A DNA stretch of 64,000 bases from Orientallactaga sibirica (lineage: Eukaryota; Chordata; Mammalia; Rodentia; Dipodidae): NCBI GenBank assembly GCA_036365145.1, contig JAEOAD010000029.1, forward strand, positions 26,830,001 through 26,894,000, read 5' to 3'. The notes beneath the pieces are model-generated. The model was not told the origin of the DNA. It did not search any database and saw nothing but the letters and a program-made list of their open reading frames with translations. This document shows positions 9,684 through 19,566 of this stretch, piece after piece. How positions within the stretch are numbered: the stretch's first letter is position 1; every line of letters starts with the position of its first letter. Both the position numbers and the translations under genes were made by a program.

Positions 9684-11965
9684 GAAATACAGATGGCATA
9701 TAAACATCTAAAAAAGTGTTCCACATCCCTAGTCATCAGGGAAATGCAAATTAAAACCACTTTGAGATTCCATTTCACTCCTGTGAGAATGGCTACCATC
9801 AAGAAAACAAATGACAATAAGTTTTGGCGTGGATGCAGAAAAAGAGGAACCCTTCTACACTGTTGGTGGGAATGTAATCTGGTCCAGCCATTGTGGAAAT
9901 CAGTGTGGAGGTTCTTGAGACAGCTAGAAATAGATCTACCATATGATCCACAGTGACTCTGTTCAATGTTCTTTTCCTGATCTGGAACTCACTCTGGAAT
10001 TGAGAACAAGATATATGTTTATTGAGCACTCAATAATGCGGTGCTTGTATGAAAGTGACTCTGTTCAATGTTCTTTTTCCTGGGTATTTTTGAACACGGA
10101 GTTTAAGCATAGCTCTGTCTCATGCCTATAACCACTGAGCTGACAGCACCTCAGCCACCTTTGGTTCATTTTTTGTACCATCAAGACATTGAATTGTGCT
10201 ATTTATCCATCCATATGTTTAGCCAGTTCAAATTGTGTCTCATGCCTATAATCCCAACACTAAGAGGATGAAGGCCCATGGATATCCAGAAAGATTCTCA
10301 CTACCTTAGAGACATTTGCACAACCATGGTTGAGTGTTTCATGAAGCTTATTCACACCAGGCTAGGAAAAACCAGCACTAGAGATGTCCCTCCACAGATG
10401 AATGGATAATAAAGATGTGGTACATTTGACAATGGAGTTCTATTCAGGATCTTTGCAGGAAATGGATGGATCTGGAAAGGATTATACTAAGTGAGGTAAC
10501 CCAGGCTCAGAACCAAACGTCACATGTTCACGTCACATGTTCTCTCTCATATGTGGATCTTAGCCATTAAGGTGCTACAAATGTATAAACTTGTGTGTGA
10601 ACTAGAACCAAAAATATGTACCAGAAACATTGTATGCTATAAAAGGCTATAAGGGAAGGAGGAAAGGGAAGGACTATGTAAGGGGGAGTTTTTTGAGAAG
10701 AACAGCTGGACTGGAATTACAGGATGGGGAATGGATCCTTAAGGCCATGGCAAGACCTGCAGATAAAAGAAGGGCATTATGATAAGGGAGGGGGTCAATC
10801 TAATTTTCAAGATATTGATGAATAAGACTTATTTGTAAACCTTATTTATTTATTTATTTATTTTTTGATTTTATTTTGAAATGGCACATCTAAAGAAGCT
10901 GTAGACTGTTACTAGGAAATTTTCAGTGCCTGGGATGGAATACCTTCCAGTGAGTTGTTGGCCAAGGAGGTCCCAGTAGCCTCCAAACACATTAATAGAT
11001 TTTTGCCAAAGCCCTTGGTTTCCCTTCTCACTTGAGAAACAGATAGTAAGGCCCTATTGCTGAAGACATCTCTTGATGAATGGAGAAGCAAGGTCACTGA
11101 GAAAGCAAGCTGGTGTGGTGACCACTAACTGAAAGGACAGGCTCAGAAAAACCTTCTCAAATAACCCAGAAACAAGTATGACCAGGGGAACAGTGGACTG
11201 GGAAAGCTGCACTGAGCCGTATGGGAGACAGAAGTCATCAGCAGTGAGTTTGGACACTGAATACAGGCTCAATGACTGAATGGGTGCAATAGTGGCATGT
11301 CTACTCTTGGGGTAACCAACTGCTCCATAATTGGACTGAAGGCCCTCTCACGGGAGGGAATACATGCCTGGTACTGAAAACCTAAGTAAAAGTCTATGGC
11401 AGGTGAGGTCATGAGCCTTAGGGGTATAAAGCCTGCTCTTGTCTGACTAATTGTATATATTATTCCCACCAAACTGCCTTGGAGGCACTAAACTTAATGT
11501 TCATGTTCACATATTAACACTACTCTCACTTCTGGTTAGAGAAGCTTCTCTTTTCAGATGGCGATGACCACTGGGATGACCCAAAAGGCAACATAGTGCT
11601 GAGAAGAAGGGATGGAGGAGTGCCCAGCACTGAAACACCTCTGTCACACCTCCAAGGCTCAGGGACCATTGCAGAAGAGGGGTCGGATAGAATGGAAGAG
11701 CCAAAGGAAGGGTACGACTCCTTACAATGCAACTGCCCAGACAGAAATTGGCCTCGATATCCATGACCTTGCAGTGCCTAGCAATACCATCGCAAGACCC
11801 TCAAAATAGAAGAAAAAGATGATGACATCAAATTAAAAGAAAGACTAATGGAGAGAGGGAAGGGATATGATGGAGATTGGTGTTCTAGAGTGGAATGGGG
11901 GGAGGGGAGGGAAATATATATTTTTTTGTATGTAAATATAGAAGGTGTCAATAAAAAAATTAATT
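9684..11965 (+). mobile_element. L1 LINE, 5'-truncated
   Basis: An open stretch at 9690-9956 encodes the C-terminal part of L1 ORF2p, ending [20 protein letters not shown], as in other mammalian L1s. Downstream, about 10380-10560 keeps the last ORF2-like text (gatgaatggataataaagat). The rest is a long 3' UTR ending gaaggtgtcaataaaaaaat. The ORF2 frame is broken after 9956, and internal duplications are present at 9952-10081. Not mobilisable. Confidence 0.85.
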
Positions 11966-11972
11966 TAAAAAA

Positions 11973-12017
11973 CTTATTTATTTATTTATTTATTTATTTT
12001 TATTTATTTTTATTTAT
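11973..12017. repeat. (TTTA)n repeat
   Basis: Runs from the L1 tail into the A-tail complement of the next B1. Confidence 0.85.
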
Positions 12018-12165
12018 TTATTTTTTTTACAGTAGGGTCTCACTCTAGTCCAGGCTGACCTGGAATTCACTATGTAGTCTCAGGCTGGCCTCGAACTCAT
12101 GGCAATCCTCCTACCTCTTTCTCCCAAGTGCTGGGATTAAAGGTGTGCACCACCATACCCAGTTC
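12018..12165 (-). mobile_element. B1 SINE
   Basis: Full length, antisense. Confidence 0.9.
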
Positions 12166-12490
12166 CCTTATCCTATTTTAACAAAGAATTGGAAAAAAAA
12201 AAAAAACAGACTTAAGAAGGATAAATTATGAATTTTGTTTATTTAGGGAGAAATAATAAATTGTGGGATTTATTAGGGAAACTTGAGGTCTAGTAAAAGG
12301 CTGGAGCAAAACCACAAAGATAGGGTCTAGGAGCTTATGTAGTGAAATTTAGAGGAAACACATGCTCTTGTGGAAGGCACGTCATCTGCCCTGAGGTTCA
12401 CTTAAGAGAAATCAAGGTCCAGGAATAGGCTGAAGCAGAGCCATAAGCATATGGAAGATAATAGGACTTATGTAGAAAGATATGGAAGAA
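12166..12490. other. Unassigned stretch with an imperfect internal repeat
   Basis: 12288-12347 (ggtctagtaaaaggctgg to agcttatgtag) is echoed at 12415-12476 (ggtccaggaataggctga to ggacttatgtag). No gene seen. Confidence 0.45.
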
Positions 12491-12491
12491 G

Positions 12492-12684
12492 CCAGGCATA
12501 GTGGTCTGCTAATCCTAGGAACCCAGGTTCAATTCCCCAGTACCCACATAAGCCAGATGCACATGGTAGAGCATGTGTCTGGAGTTTGTTTGCAGTGGCT
12601 AGAGGCCCCAATGTGTCCATTCTCCCTCTCTCTCTATCTACCTTTCTCTCTCACAAATAAAAAAATAAAATATTAAGTAAAAAA
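12492..12684 (+). mobile_element. DIP SINE with replaced head
   Basis: The first 25 bases look B1-like (gccaggcatagtggtc) and are joined to the DIP B-box onward (aggttcaattccccagt). Probably a deletion between adjacent elements. Confidence 0.75.
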
Positions 12685-12908
12685 TATTAGGTGTAATCCC
12701 CGTGGACCTAAAGTAAGATAGAAAGCAGAGACAGGAGAAGCCCAGGGAGCTCAGAGGCCAGAGAGCCTGGCACACAAGCCGTGAACAAGGGACCCTGCCT
12801 CAAACAAAGTGGGAGGTGAGGACTGACAGCTGAGGTTGTCCTTTGACCTGTCACATGTGCACTGTGGCATGCACACACGTACACATGACACACACAAGAT
12901 GTAAATTT
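12685..12908 (+). mobile_element. B4-like SINE, 3' part
   Basis: gcagagacaggagaagccc to accctgcctcaaac, then gaggttgtcctttgacctg and a CA-rich tail, matching the B4 3' layout. Confidence 0.6.
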
Positions 12909-12909
12909 A

Positions 12910-13062
12910 AAGCCAGGTGTGGTGGTACACGCCTTTAATCCAAGCACTTGGGAGGCAGAAGTAGGAGGAGGATCACCATGAGTTTGAGGCCAGCCTGAGA
13001 CTACATAGTGAATTCCAGGTCAGCCTAGACTAGAATGAGACCCCATCTTGAAAAAAAAAATG
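12910..13062 (+). mobile_element. B1 SINE
   Basis: Full length. A duplicated gga triplet at 12966. Confidence 0.9.
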
Positions 13063-13077
13063 AAAATAGTAAATTTT

Positions 13078-13315
13078 GGGCTGGAGAGATGGCTTAGCAG
13101 TAAAGGCACTTGCCTGCAAAGCCAAACGACCACAGTTCGATTCCCCAGGACCCACATAAGCCAGATGCACAAGGTGGCACATGCATCTGGAGTTTGTTTG
13201 TAATGGCTGTAGGTCCTGGCCTGCCCATTCTCTTTCTTCCTCTCTCTCCTTCTCTCTCTATCTGCCTCTCTCACTCTCAAATAAATAAATAATAGAAATA
13301 AAACATTTTTAAAAA
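13078..13315 (+). mobile_element. DIP SINE
   Basis: Complete, with A/B boxes, CT tract and TAAA tail. Confidence 0.92.
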
Positions 13316-13454
13316 AAGAAAATAGTAAATTTTAAAAAAGAAAGAAAAAATGACTGAGTGCAGAGTAAAACAGAATGAGAGAGAGAACCCATTAGCGTGA
13401 AGACCAGTAAAGAGGCAAGTACCAGCTGAGAGTAAGATGATAAAGGCTTCAAAC

Positions 13455-13672
13455 AGAGGTTGGCAAACTTTCTATAAGGCTACACAGTAAGTGCTTGAAG
13501 CTTTGCAAGCCATACTGTTTCTGGTCTATTCAACTATGCCACCGTATAACAAAAGCAGCCACAGAAGATGTAGTAGATACATATGACTATGTTCCAATAA
13601 AACTTATTATAAAAAAGCCAATGAGGGCCAGATTTGGCTCAGGGACCTCAGTGTGCCTACCCAGAATCTAAA
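13455..13672 (+). mobile_element. hAT-type (Charlie-like) DNA transposon relic
   Basis: gttggcaaactttctataag, then gctttgcaagccatactg, ttccaataaaacttattata and gggccagatttggctcaggg follow a known mammalian nonautonomous hAT element in order. I do not assign a subfamily name. Confidence 0.65.
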
Positions 13673-13684
13673 GTAATGACACAA

Positions 13685-14085
13685 CAGCAACCATTTTTTT
13701 GAAAGCTACCATGCACTAGGCACTTCACAGAATTTATTTCTGGTCCTATAGTAATCTTGTAGTAAGATATTATTGGCAGGCTGGACGTGGTAGTGCACAC
13801 TGTTAATCCCAGCACTTGGGAGGCTGAGGTAGGAGAATCACTGTGAGTTTGAAATCAGCCTAAGACTACATAGTGAATTCCAGGTCAACCTGGACTAGAG
13901 CCAGACCCTACCTTGAAAATCAAAAACAAACAAAAAAATGTTTTTAAAGATATTATTGGCTTCCTTTTACAGATAAAGAAGCTGAGGCTGAGAGATACCA
14001 AGTAACTTGCCTAACATTATATAGATGGCATGTGGCAAAGCTGAGATTCAAACTCAGATCTGAGTCCTGAATTTGTCACCTTTCT
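13685..14085 (-). mobile_element. MIR SINE split by a B1
   Basis: Antisense MIR-like text on both sides of the B1: ctaccatgcactaggcactt, then cttttacagataaagaagct and aagtaacttgcctaacatta. An ancient mammalian SINE. Confidence 0.7.
13774..13947 (+). mobile_element. B1 SINE inside MIR
   Basis: Flanked by the exact 13-base repeat agatattattggc (about 13761-13773 and 13948-13960). Confidence 0.9.
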
Positions 14086-14111
14086 GTTATTCCATGACAT
14101 TCCTGGAAGGG

Positions 14112-14202
14112 GTTGAGAGAGGAAGGGAGCAAGCTGAAGATGTATTCAATGGTAGAGCACTTGCCCTGGATTTCATTCCCAACACCACCAAAAAAAAAAA
14201 AG
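14112..14202 (+). mobile_element. ID-like SINE
   Basis: tcaatggtagagcacttgcc, then ttcattcccaacaccacc and an A tail. Confidence 0.65.
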
Positions 14203-14258
14203 GAAGTGAGTACTATTCATTTGCTCATCCTTCATTCCTTATTCCACATAGAAAGTAT

Positions 14259-14375
14259 GTGACGACACACGCCTTTAATCCTAGCACTCAGAAGGCAGAG
14301 GTAGGAGGATCGCTGTGAGTTCAAGCCCCAGCCAGGGACTACAGAGTGAGTTCCTACCTTGAAAAAAAAACAACA
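14259..14375 (+). mobile_element. B1 SINE, shortened
   Basis: Missing the first bases and part of the 3' half. Confidence 0.82.
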
Positions 14376-14577
14376 ATGAAAAGAAAGTTCAAAGATAAGG
14401 TCTGAACCCTGTCCTTGGGTAGCTTAGACTTTAGTGTATAAATCTATAACCGGATGCCATAGGGGGTGAAGACAAGATAGACTTTTATTGATAAGCTAAA
14501 GAAGCCAAACATCTCTGCTTCCTTCCTGTAAGCATTCAAACAAAATTCTGAACCTTTGGAGAGTTATTTTCATTTTT

Positions 14578-14728
14578 ATTTTTGTTGGTTTGAAGCAGGG
14601 TCTCACTTTAGCCCAGGGCCTGAAACACACTCTGTAGTCCCAGGATACCTTCAAACTCACAGCAATCTTCCTACTTCTGCCTCCTGAATGCTAGGATTAA
14701 AGGTGTGTTACAACACTCTCCAGCATGG
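14578..14728 (-). mobile_element. B1 SINE, old
   Basis: Diverged antisense copy (gaagcagggtctcacttt to aggattaaaggtgtg). Confidence 0.75.
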
Positions 14729-14837
14729 ACACATAGGCAGGCTGACGACTGTGAAACAATTCAGGATCCCTCACTTTCCCAGACAGGATGATAAAGCCCT
14801 GTATCTAACTGCAATGGTCTCTCAAAAGTCACCAGTC

Positions 14838-14962
14838 CTGCCAGGTGTGGTGGCACACGCCTTTAATCCCAGCACTTGGCAGGCAGAGGTAGGAGGATCA
14901 CTGTGAGTTCAAGGCCACCCTGAGACTACAGAGTGAATTCCAGGTCAGCCTCAAAAACCAAT
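14838..14962 (+). mobile_element. B1 SINE, 3'-shortened
   Basis: The gggctagagtgagacc segment is missing. Its left flank is the repeated target gtcaccagtcc. Confidence 0.88.
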
Positions 14963-14987
14963 AAAATAAGGTAAAGTAAGAAGTAAA

Positions 14988-15235
14988 GTGGGCTGAAGAG
15001 ATGGCTTAGTGGTTAAAAACGCTTGCCTGTGAAGCCTAAGGATCCCGGTTCGAGGCTCGATTCTCCAGGACCCATGTAAGCCAGATGCATAAGGGGTCAC
15101 ATGCATCTGGAGTTCGTTTGCAGTAGTTAGAGGCCCTGGCACGCCCATTCTCTCTCTCTCTCTCTCTCTCTCTACCTGCCTATTTCTGTATCTCTCTCTT
15201 TCTCAAATAAATAAATAAATAAAAATAAAATAAAG
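14988..15235 (+). mobile_element. DIP SINE
   Basis: Full length. The B-box region is partly duplicated (ggttcgaggctcgattct). Confidence 0.9.
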
Positions 15236-15288
15236 AAGTAAAGTAAAATAACATAACATAAAAATACCATAAAATAAAATGTCACCAG

Positions 15289-15390
15289 TCCCTGGGCATA
15301 GTGGCACATAGATTAGCCTGGAGCTACAGAGTAAATTCCAGGTCAGCTTGAGCTCAAGTGAGCCCTGCCTTGATAACCAAACAAAACAAA
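15289..15390 (+). mobile_element. B1 SINE, centre deleted
   Basis: gggcatagtggcacatag is joined to ggagctacagagtaaattcc. The target word gtcaccagtccc flanks both sides. Confidence 0.8.
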
Positions 15391-15692
15391 AGTCACCAGT
15401 CCCAAGGAAAGCATCAAGATGTCAAACCTGGAGCCAACATTTTTACTGGAAGTACCAGGTCTTGAGGATCCTGTTTGTGCCCTTCAGAGGTTTCTTCCAG
15501 GAGAGCTAAAAGCTGGAAATGACCTCATAGTCACAGGTCCAGCCAATCCCAAGCCTGTGGCCAAACATCTTCTTTCCTCCATACACCACCGGCTCTCTTT
15601 TCCTTTAAAACACAGCCTTGGGCCCTGTGGTTACTGCTAAGAAGCTCCTTGTAATGAAACACTGAGTAATCTAAGGCTTTAAGAATCCTCTC
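15391..15692 (+). mobile_element. Possible ERV LTR fragment
   Basis: Promoter-like spacing (cctttaaaacacagccttgg) and text resuming at 16945 as tgctacatcttggggggggc, which could resemble a proline-type primer-binding site. Weak, and it could be unique sequence. Confidence 0.3.
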
Positions 15693-15850
15693 ATGGGGTG
15701 TGGTGGAACATGCCTTTAATCCCAGCACTTGGGAGGCAGAGGTAAGAGGATCACTGAGAGGTCGAGGCCACCCTGAGACTATATAGTAATTCCAGATCAG
15801 CGTGGCTAGAGTGAGACCCTACCTTGAAAAAAAAAAAAAAAAAAAAAAAA
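15693..15850 (+). mobile_element. B1 SINE
   Basis: First member of a run of six elements enclosed by the target repeat aagaatcctctc (15681-15692 and 16933-16944). Confidence 0.9.
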
Positions 15851-15853
15851 AAT

Positions 15854-16065
15854 GGCTGGAGAGATGGCTTAGCAGTTAAGGCACTTGCCTGCAAAGCCAA
15901 AGGACCCAGGTTTGACTCCCTAGGACCCACGTAAGCCAGATGCACAAGGGGGCACACGCATCTGGAATTCGTTTGCAGTAGCTGGAGGCCCTGGCACACC
16001 CATTCTCTCTCTCTCTCTACCTGACTATTTCTGTATCTCTCTATCTCTCTGTCATCGCTCTCCAC
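15854..16065 (+). mobile_element. DIP SINE
   Basis: Nested in the B1 A tail. It ends in the CT tract without an A tail. Confidence 0.9.
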
Positions 16066-16490
16066 CCCAGCTGAAACCACAGAGGAACTGGGGAAATGAG
16101 CAAGAGTGCTGTTTTCTCGGTGGACCTGATATCAGCACAAGGGTGAAGGAGATAGACACTGAGGACACTCAACACCTACCAACCAGAGATCCAGAGGCTC
16201 CCAAGAGCCCATCACTGAAGTAGACTTAAAATGCTCCCAGCATGGCTCAGGGAACTTTGTGGAAGGGGGGCGGAAAGATTGTTAGAGTCACAAGTTGGAA
16301 CATTATGCACAGAGACATTGCCTCTTCCCCATAACTGACTGCTGCCTCGACAATGCACCACCCACAGTCCCCATGGGATGATTTGATCCCCAATGAGGAG
16401 GGTCCCTTTGGAAAAGGGGTAGGGATGAGGGAAAGATGGTACCAACATATGCTGTCTATATACTAAGTATGTCCATAACTAATTTAAAAA
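16066..16490 (+). mobile_element. L1 3' UTR, second subfamily
   Basis: catggctcagggaactttgt to ccaacatatgctgtctatat with an A tail. Unlike the subfamily at 11.2-11.9 kb, so at least two L1 3' UTR types are present. Confidence 0.65.
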
Positions 16491-16502
16491 AAAAAAGAAA
16501 AG

Positions 16503-16660
16503 AAAAGCCAGGCAATGTGGCACACGCCTTTAATCCCAGCACTTGGGAGGCAGAGGCAGAAGGATCACCATAAGTTCGAGGCTACCCTGAGACTACATAG
16601 TCAGCCTGGGCCAGAGTAAGACCCTACCTTGGAAAAAAAAAAAAAAAAAAAAAGGAAAAC
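16503..16660 (+). mobile_element. B1 SINE
   Basis: A short gap where the ttccaggt part is missing. Long A tail, then TAAA units. Confidence 0.88.
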
Positions 16661-16689
16661 TAAATAAATAAATAAATAAATAGAAAAAA

Positions 16690-16806
16690 AGAGAGACTGA
16701 TTGAGAGGGGATAGAATGGAGAGTGGAGTTGCAGAGGGGGAAGTGGGGGGGGGATTACCATGGCTTATTGTCTATAATTATGGAAGTTGTCAATAAAAAA
16801 AGAAAA
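16690..16806 (+). mobile_element. L1 3' terminus
   Basis: ggcttattgtctataattat, then ggaagttgtcaataaaaaaa, the terminal text shared with the copies at 11.9, 28.6, 30.8 (-) and 61.5 kb (-). Confidence 0.82.
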
Positions 16807-16932
16807 AGGGCCAGGCATGGTGGCACATACTTTTAATCCCAGCATTTGGGAGGCAGACGTAGGAGGCTTGTTGTGAGTTCCAGGTCAGCCTGGACCAGAG
16901 TGAGACCCTACCTCAAAAAAACAAAAATAAAA
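16807..16932 (+). mobile_element. B1 SINE, centre deleted
   Basis: Lost the gaggccaccctgagac block by a jump between gagttc repeats. Last member of the nested run. Confidence 0.85.
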
Positions 16933-16944
16933 AAGAATCCTCTC

Positions 16945-17289
16945 TGCTACATCTTGGGGGGGGCCAAGTCAGGTAGGAAAGGGGTGACTGAGATCACGCA
17001 ACTATTGGAAGCCCACTGAAGGCAGGGCAGTTGCTTTGGCAGGGTATTCTAGGGCTGGCACGGTAGGGGGAGACGGTCTTGAGGTCATCTGCTGTCCCAG
17101 CTTTGTATTCTGTGTCCAGAACTGGCTGTTGAACACTCACCCATTTTAAACTAGAATGTTGTTAATGAGAGTACAGGAACCCTGTTAGCAAAATAATGAA
17201 TGTGGGTCACTTGCTCAAGAGTATAAACCTTGTCAAGCAAATCCACAAAGCATACAGAATTATAGCTGGAAATTTGATGAGTAAGCAGA
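16945..17289. other. Unassigned stretch
   Basis: Low-repeat sequence, no gene recognised. Possibly continues the LTR-like block at 15391. Confidence 0.35.
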
Positions 17290-17411
17290 ATAACACTGTG
17301 ACTCTTTAAGGACAGGTACTCTGCCTGTTTTGTTTATTGTGAAATCCCAGACAGCTGATATAGTCAGGCACACAGGACATAGTGTGCTCTATAAAGATTC
17401 ATTGAATGAGG
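17290..17411 (+). mobile_element. L2-like LINE 3' fragment
   Basis: tactctgcctgttttgttta, then caggcacacaggacatagtg and attcattgaatga resemble the conserved L2 3' end. Confidence 0.5.
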
Positions 17412-17622
17412 GCTGGAGAGATGGCTTAGTGGTTAAGCGCTTGCCTATGAAGCCTGGTTCGAGGCTTGATTCTCCAGTACCCACATAAGCCAGATGCACA
17501 AGGTGACACCTGCATCTGTAGTTCATTTACAGTGGCTGGAGGCCCTGGTGCGCCCATTCTCTCTCTCTCTCTGCCTCTTTCTCTCTGTCACTCTCAAATT
17601 AAATTAAATTTAAATTTAAAGA
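17409..17622 (+). mobile_element. DIP SINE
   Basis: Flanked by a near-identical repeat around cattgaatgag (left 17401, right 17625). Confidence 0.9.
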
Positions 17623-17635
17623 TACATTGAATGAG

Positions 17636-17712
17636 CCAGGTGGTGGTACACACCTATAATCCTAGCATGAGGGTAGAAAATGCAGGAGGATTGTTGCAAG
17701 TTTGAGACCAGC
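17636..17712 (+). mobile_element. Old B1-related fragment
   Basis: ccaggtggtggtacacacct to gtttgagaccagcctgg. Confidence 0.6.
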
Positions 17713-17823
17713 CTGGCATGGTGGTGCACGCCTTTAATCCCAACACTGGGGAGTCAGAGGTAGAAGGATCACCATGAGTTCAGGTCAGCCTGGGCTAGAA
17801 TGAGTTCCTACCTCGAAAAACCA
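17713..17823 (+). mobile_element. B1 SINE, shortened
   Basis: A deletion between gagttc and caggtcagcc. The tail expanded into the purine tract. Confidence 0.85.
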
Positions 17824-17831
17824 AAAAGAAA

Positions 17832-17898
<67 letters not shown>

Positions 17899-18022
17899 GA
17901 AGGAAGGAAGGAAGGGAGAGAAAGAGGGAGGGAGGGAGGGAGGGAGGAAGGAAGGAAGGAAGGAAGGAAGGAAGGAAGGAAGGAAGGAAGGAAGGAGGGA
18001 AGGAAGGGTGGGAGGGAAAGAA
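17824..18022. repeat. Compound polypurine repeat (GAAA)n(GGAA)n(GGGA)n
   Basis: About 200 almost uninterrupted + strand purines with changing tetramer phase. Mirror symmetry makes triplex (H-DNA) formation possible. Confidence 0.93.
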
Positions 18023-18026
18023 AAAA

Positions 18027-18165
18027 CAGCTGGGCATGGTGGTGCATGCCTTTAATCCCAGCACTCCGGGGGCATGGGTAGGAGGATTGAGGCCCCTGAG
18101 ACTATATATAGTATATTCCATGCCAGCCTGGGCTAGACCCTACCTCAACAAAAAAAAAAAAAACA
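18027..18165 (+). mobile_element. B1 SINE
   Basis: Small deletions around the gaggcccctgagac centre. Confidence 0.87.
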
Positions 18166-18167
18166 GG

Positions 18168-18400
18168 GGGCTGGAGAAATGGCTTAGTGGTTAAGGCACT
18201 TGCCTGCAAAGCCTAAGGACCCATGTTCAACTCTCCAGATCCCACATAAGCCAGATGCACAAAAGATGAGACAGGCACAAAGTTGCACATGCCTACTAGG
18301 TGGCACGTGTCTGGAGTTCCAGTTCAGTGGCTGGGGCCCTGATGTGCCGCCAATTCTCTCTTGTCTCTCTCTCTCTAAAAATAAAAATTAAAACAAACCA
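18168..18400 (+). mobile_element. DIP SINE, gatgagacaggc variant with CTCF-like core
   Basis: The central insertion ends cctactaggtggcac (18292-18306), one mismatch from the CTCF core ccasyagrkggcrs. Otherwise a standard DIP with CT tract and A-rich tail. Confidence 0.85.
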
Positions 18401-18421
18401 ACAAAAAAAATAAAAATAAAA

Positions 18422-18722
18422 TAGGCCTGGGAAGATGGCTCAGTGCATAAAGTGCTTGTCACATATGCATGAGGACCCAAGTTTAGATCTCCAGAACGCA
18501 TACAAATGCCAGGTGTGGTGGTGTGTGCCTATAACCACTGTGCTGGGGAGGTAGAAACAAGGAACTCCTGGGCCTCGCTGGCTAGCTAGTCTAGCCAAAT
18601 TAATAAACTCTAGGTAGAGAAACAATAGAGGAAGACACCAAATGTCCACCTCTAGCCTCCACATGGAGGTTCACATACATGTGTACCCCTCACATCCAAA
18701 CAACACACACACACACACACAC
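18422..18722 (+). mobile_element. B4-like SINE
   Basis: Near-complete: ID-like head (gggaagatggctcagtgc), B1-like centre (ggtggtgtgtgcctataacc), gctggctagctagtctagcc and (CA)n tail. Confidence 0.7.
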
Positions 18723-18880
18723 AGAATTGCCTCTAGAAGGCAAGAGGCTCTGGGCTTGATCCCCAGCAGCATATAATAGGTTGTGGGGACATGCACTTGC
18801 AATCTGGAGGAAGAAGGATTAGAGGTTCAAGGTCATACTCAACCACATAAAGAGTTCAAGGCTAGCCTACCTCAAAAAAG
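18723..18880 (+). mobile_element. ID/B4-like SINE fragment
   Basis: gggcttgatccccagcagca, then a B1-like stretch ending ctagcctacctcaaaaaag. Confidence 0.55.
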
Positions 18881-18885
18881 AAAAT

Positions 18886-19015
18886 GAAGCCAGGCGTGGT
18901 GGCGCACGCCTTTAATCCCAACACTTAGGAGGCAGAGGTAGGAGGATCACTGAGTGTTCAAGGCCAGCCTGAGACCTGGGCTGAAGTGAGACTCTACCTT
19001 AAAACTCCCCCCCCC
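18886..19015 (+). mobile_element. B1 SINE, shortened
   Basis: Consensus-like head. The middle of the 3' half is missing. The tail reads aaaactcccccccccaac. Confidence 0.88.
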
Positions 19016-19018
19016 AAC

Positions 19019-19255
19019 TGGGCTGGAGAGATGGCTTAGTGGTTAAGGCACCTGCCTGCCAAGCCTAAGAAGGCTGGATTGATTCTCCAGGTCCCACACT
19101 TAGCCAGACATAAAGTGAGGCAAGGGTGCAATGCTGCACTTGCCCACGAGGGGGCGCACACGTCTGGAGTTCATTCACAGCAGCCGAGAGGCTGCTGGTG
19201 CGCCCATTCTCTATCTGTCTCTCTCTCAAAAAAGAAAAAAACTCCCCCCCTCCAA
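19019..19255 (+). mobile_element. DIP SINE, CGCA-rich variant with CTCF-like core
   Basis: Central insertion (aaagtgaggcaagggtgcaa) and cccacgagggggcgcac at 19143-19159, close to the CTCF core. Same subfamily as 20241 and 51190. Confidence 0.88.
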
Positions 19256-19263
19256 GAAAAAAA

Positions 19264-19425
19264 TGCCTGGGTGTGGTGGCCTATGCTTTTAATCCCAGCA
19301 CTTTGGAGGCAGAGATAGTGCTGAGTTCAAGGCCAGACTGAGACTACATAGTGAATTCCAGGTCAGCCTAGGCTACAATGAGATCCTACCTCGAAAAACC
19401 CCAAAAAAAAAAAAAAAAATTAAAA
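19264..19425 (+). mobile_element. B1 SINE
   Basis: Full length with a long A tail. The gtaggaggatc segment is shortened. Confidence 0.9.
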
Positions 19426-19465
19426 GTTAAAAGGTACCAGTTGAATGGTTAAATAAATGGAATTA

Positions 19466-19551
19466 GTCTACAGCCACACAATCCTGAACGCGCCCAATCT
19501 CATCTGATCTCGGAAGCTAAGCAGGGTCGGGCCTGGTTAGTACTTGGATGG
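19466..19551 (+). pseudogene. 5S rRNA retrocopy, 3'-truncated
   Basis: Aligns without gaps to nucleotides 1-86 of mammalian 5S rRNA as I recall it, with six substitutions near positions 7, 12, 15, 17, 31 and 37, several at former CpG sites. The last third, including part of the C box, is missing. It is flanked by the direct repeat atggaattag (19457-19466 and 19557-19566) with no A tail between copy and repeat, so it entered by retroposition. Not expected to give functional 5S RNA. Confidence 0.88.
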
Positions 19552-19566
19552 TTGGTATGGAATTAG

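Noticed and set aside
9450..9956. 168-codon open frame as a possible gene
   Set aside because: The first half is TTTA repeat translation. The second half is the C-terminal part of L1 ORF2p, already counted as L1.
13078..13160. tRNA-like A and B boxes in DIP heads as tRNA genes
   Set aside because: They belong to SINE heads. There is no acceptor stem pairing, and the element continues past the tRNA part.
17800..18121. Open frames of 79-108 codons over 17.8-18.1 kb
   Set aside because: They translate the purine microsatellite (lysine/glutamate/arginine or serine/phenylalanine/leucine runs) and a B1.
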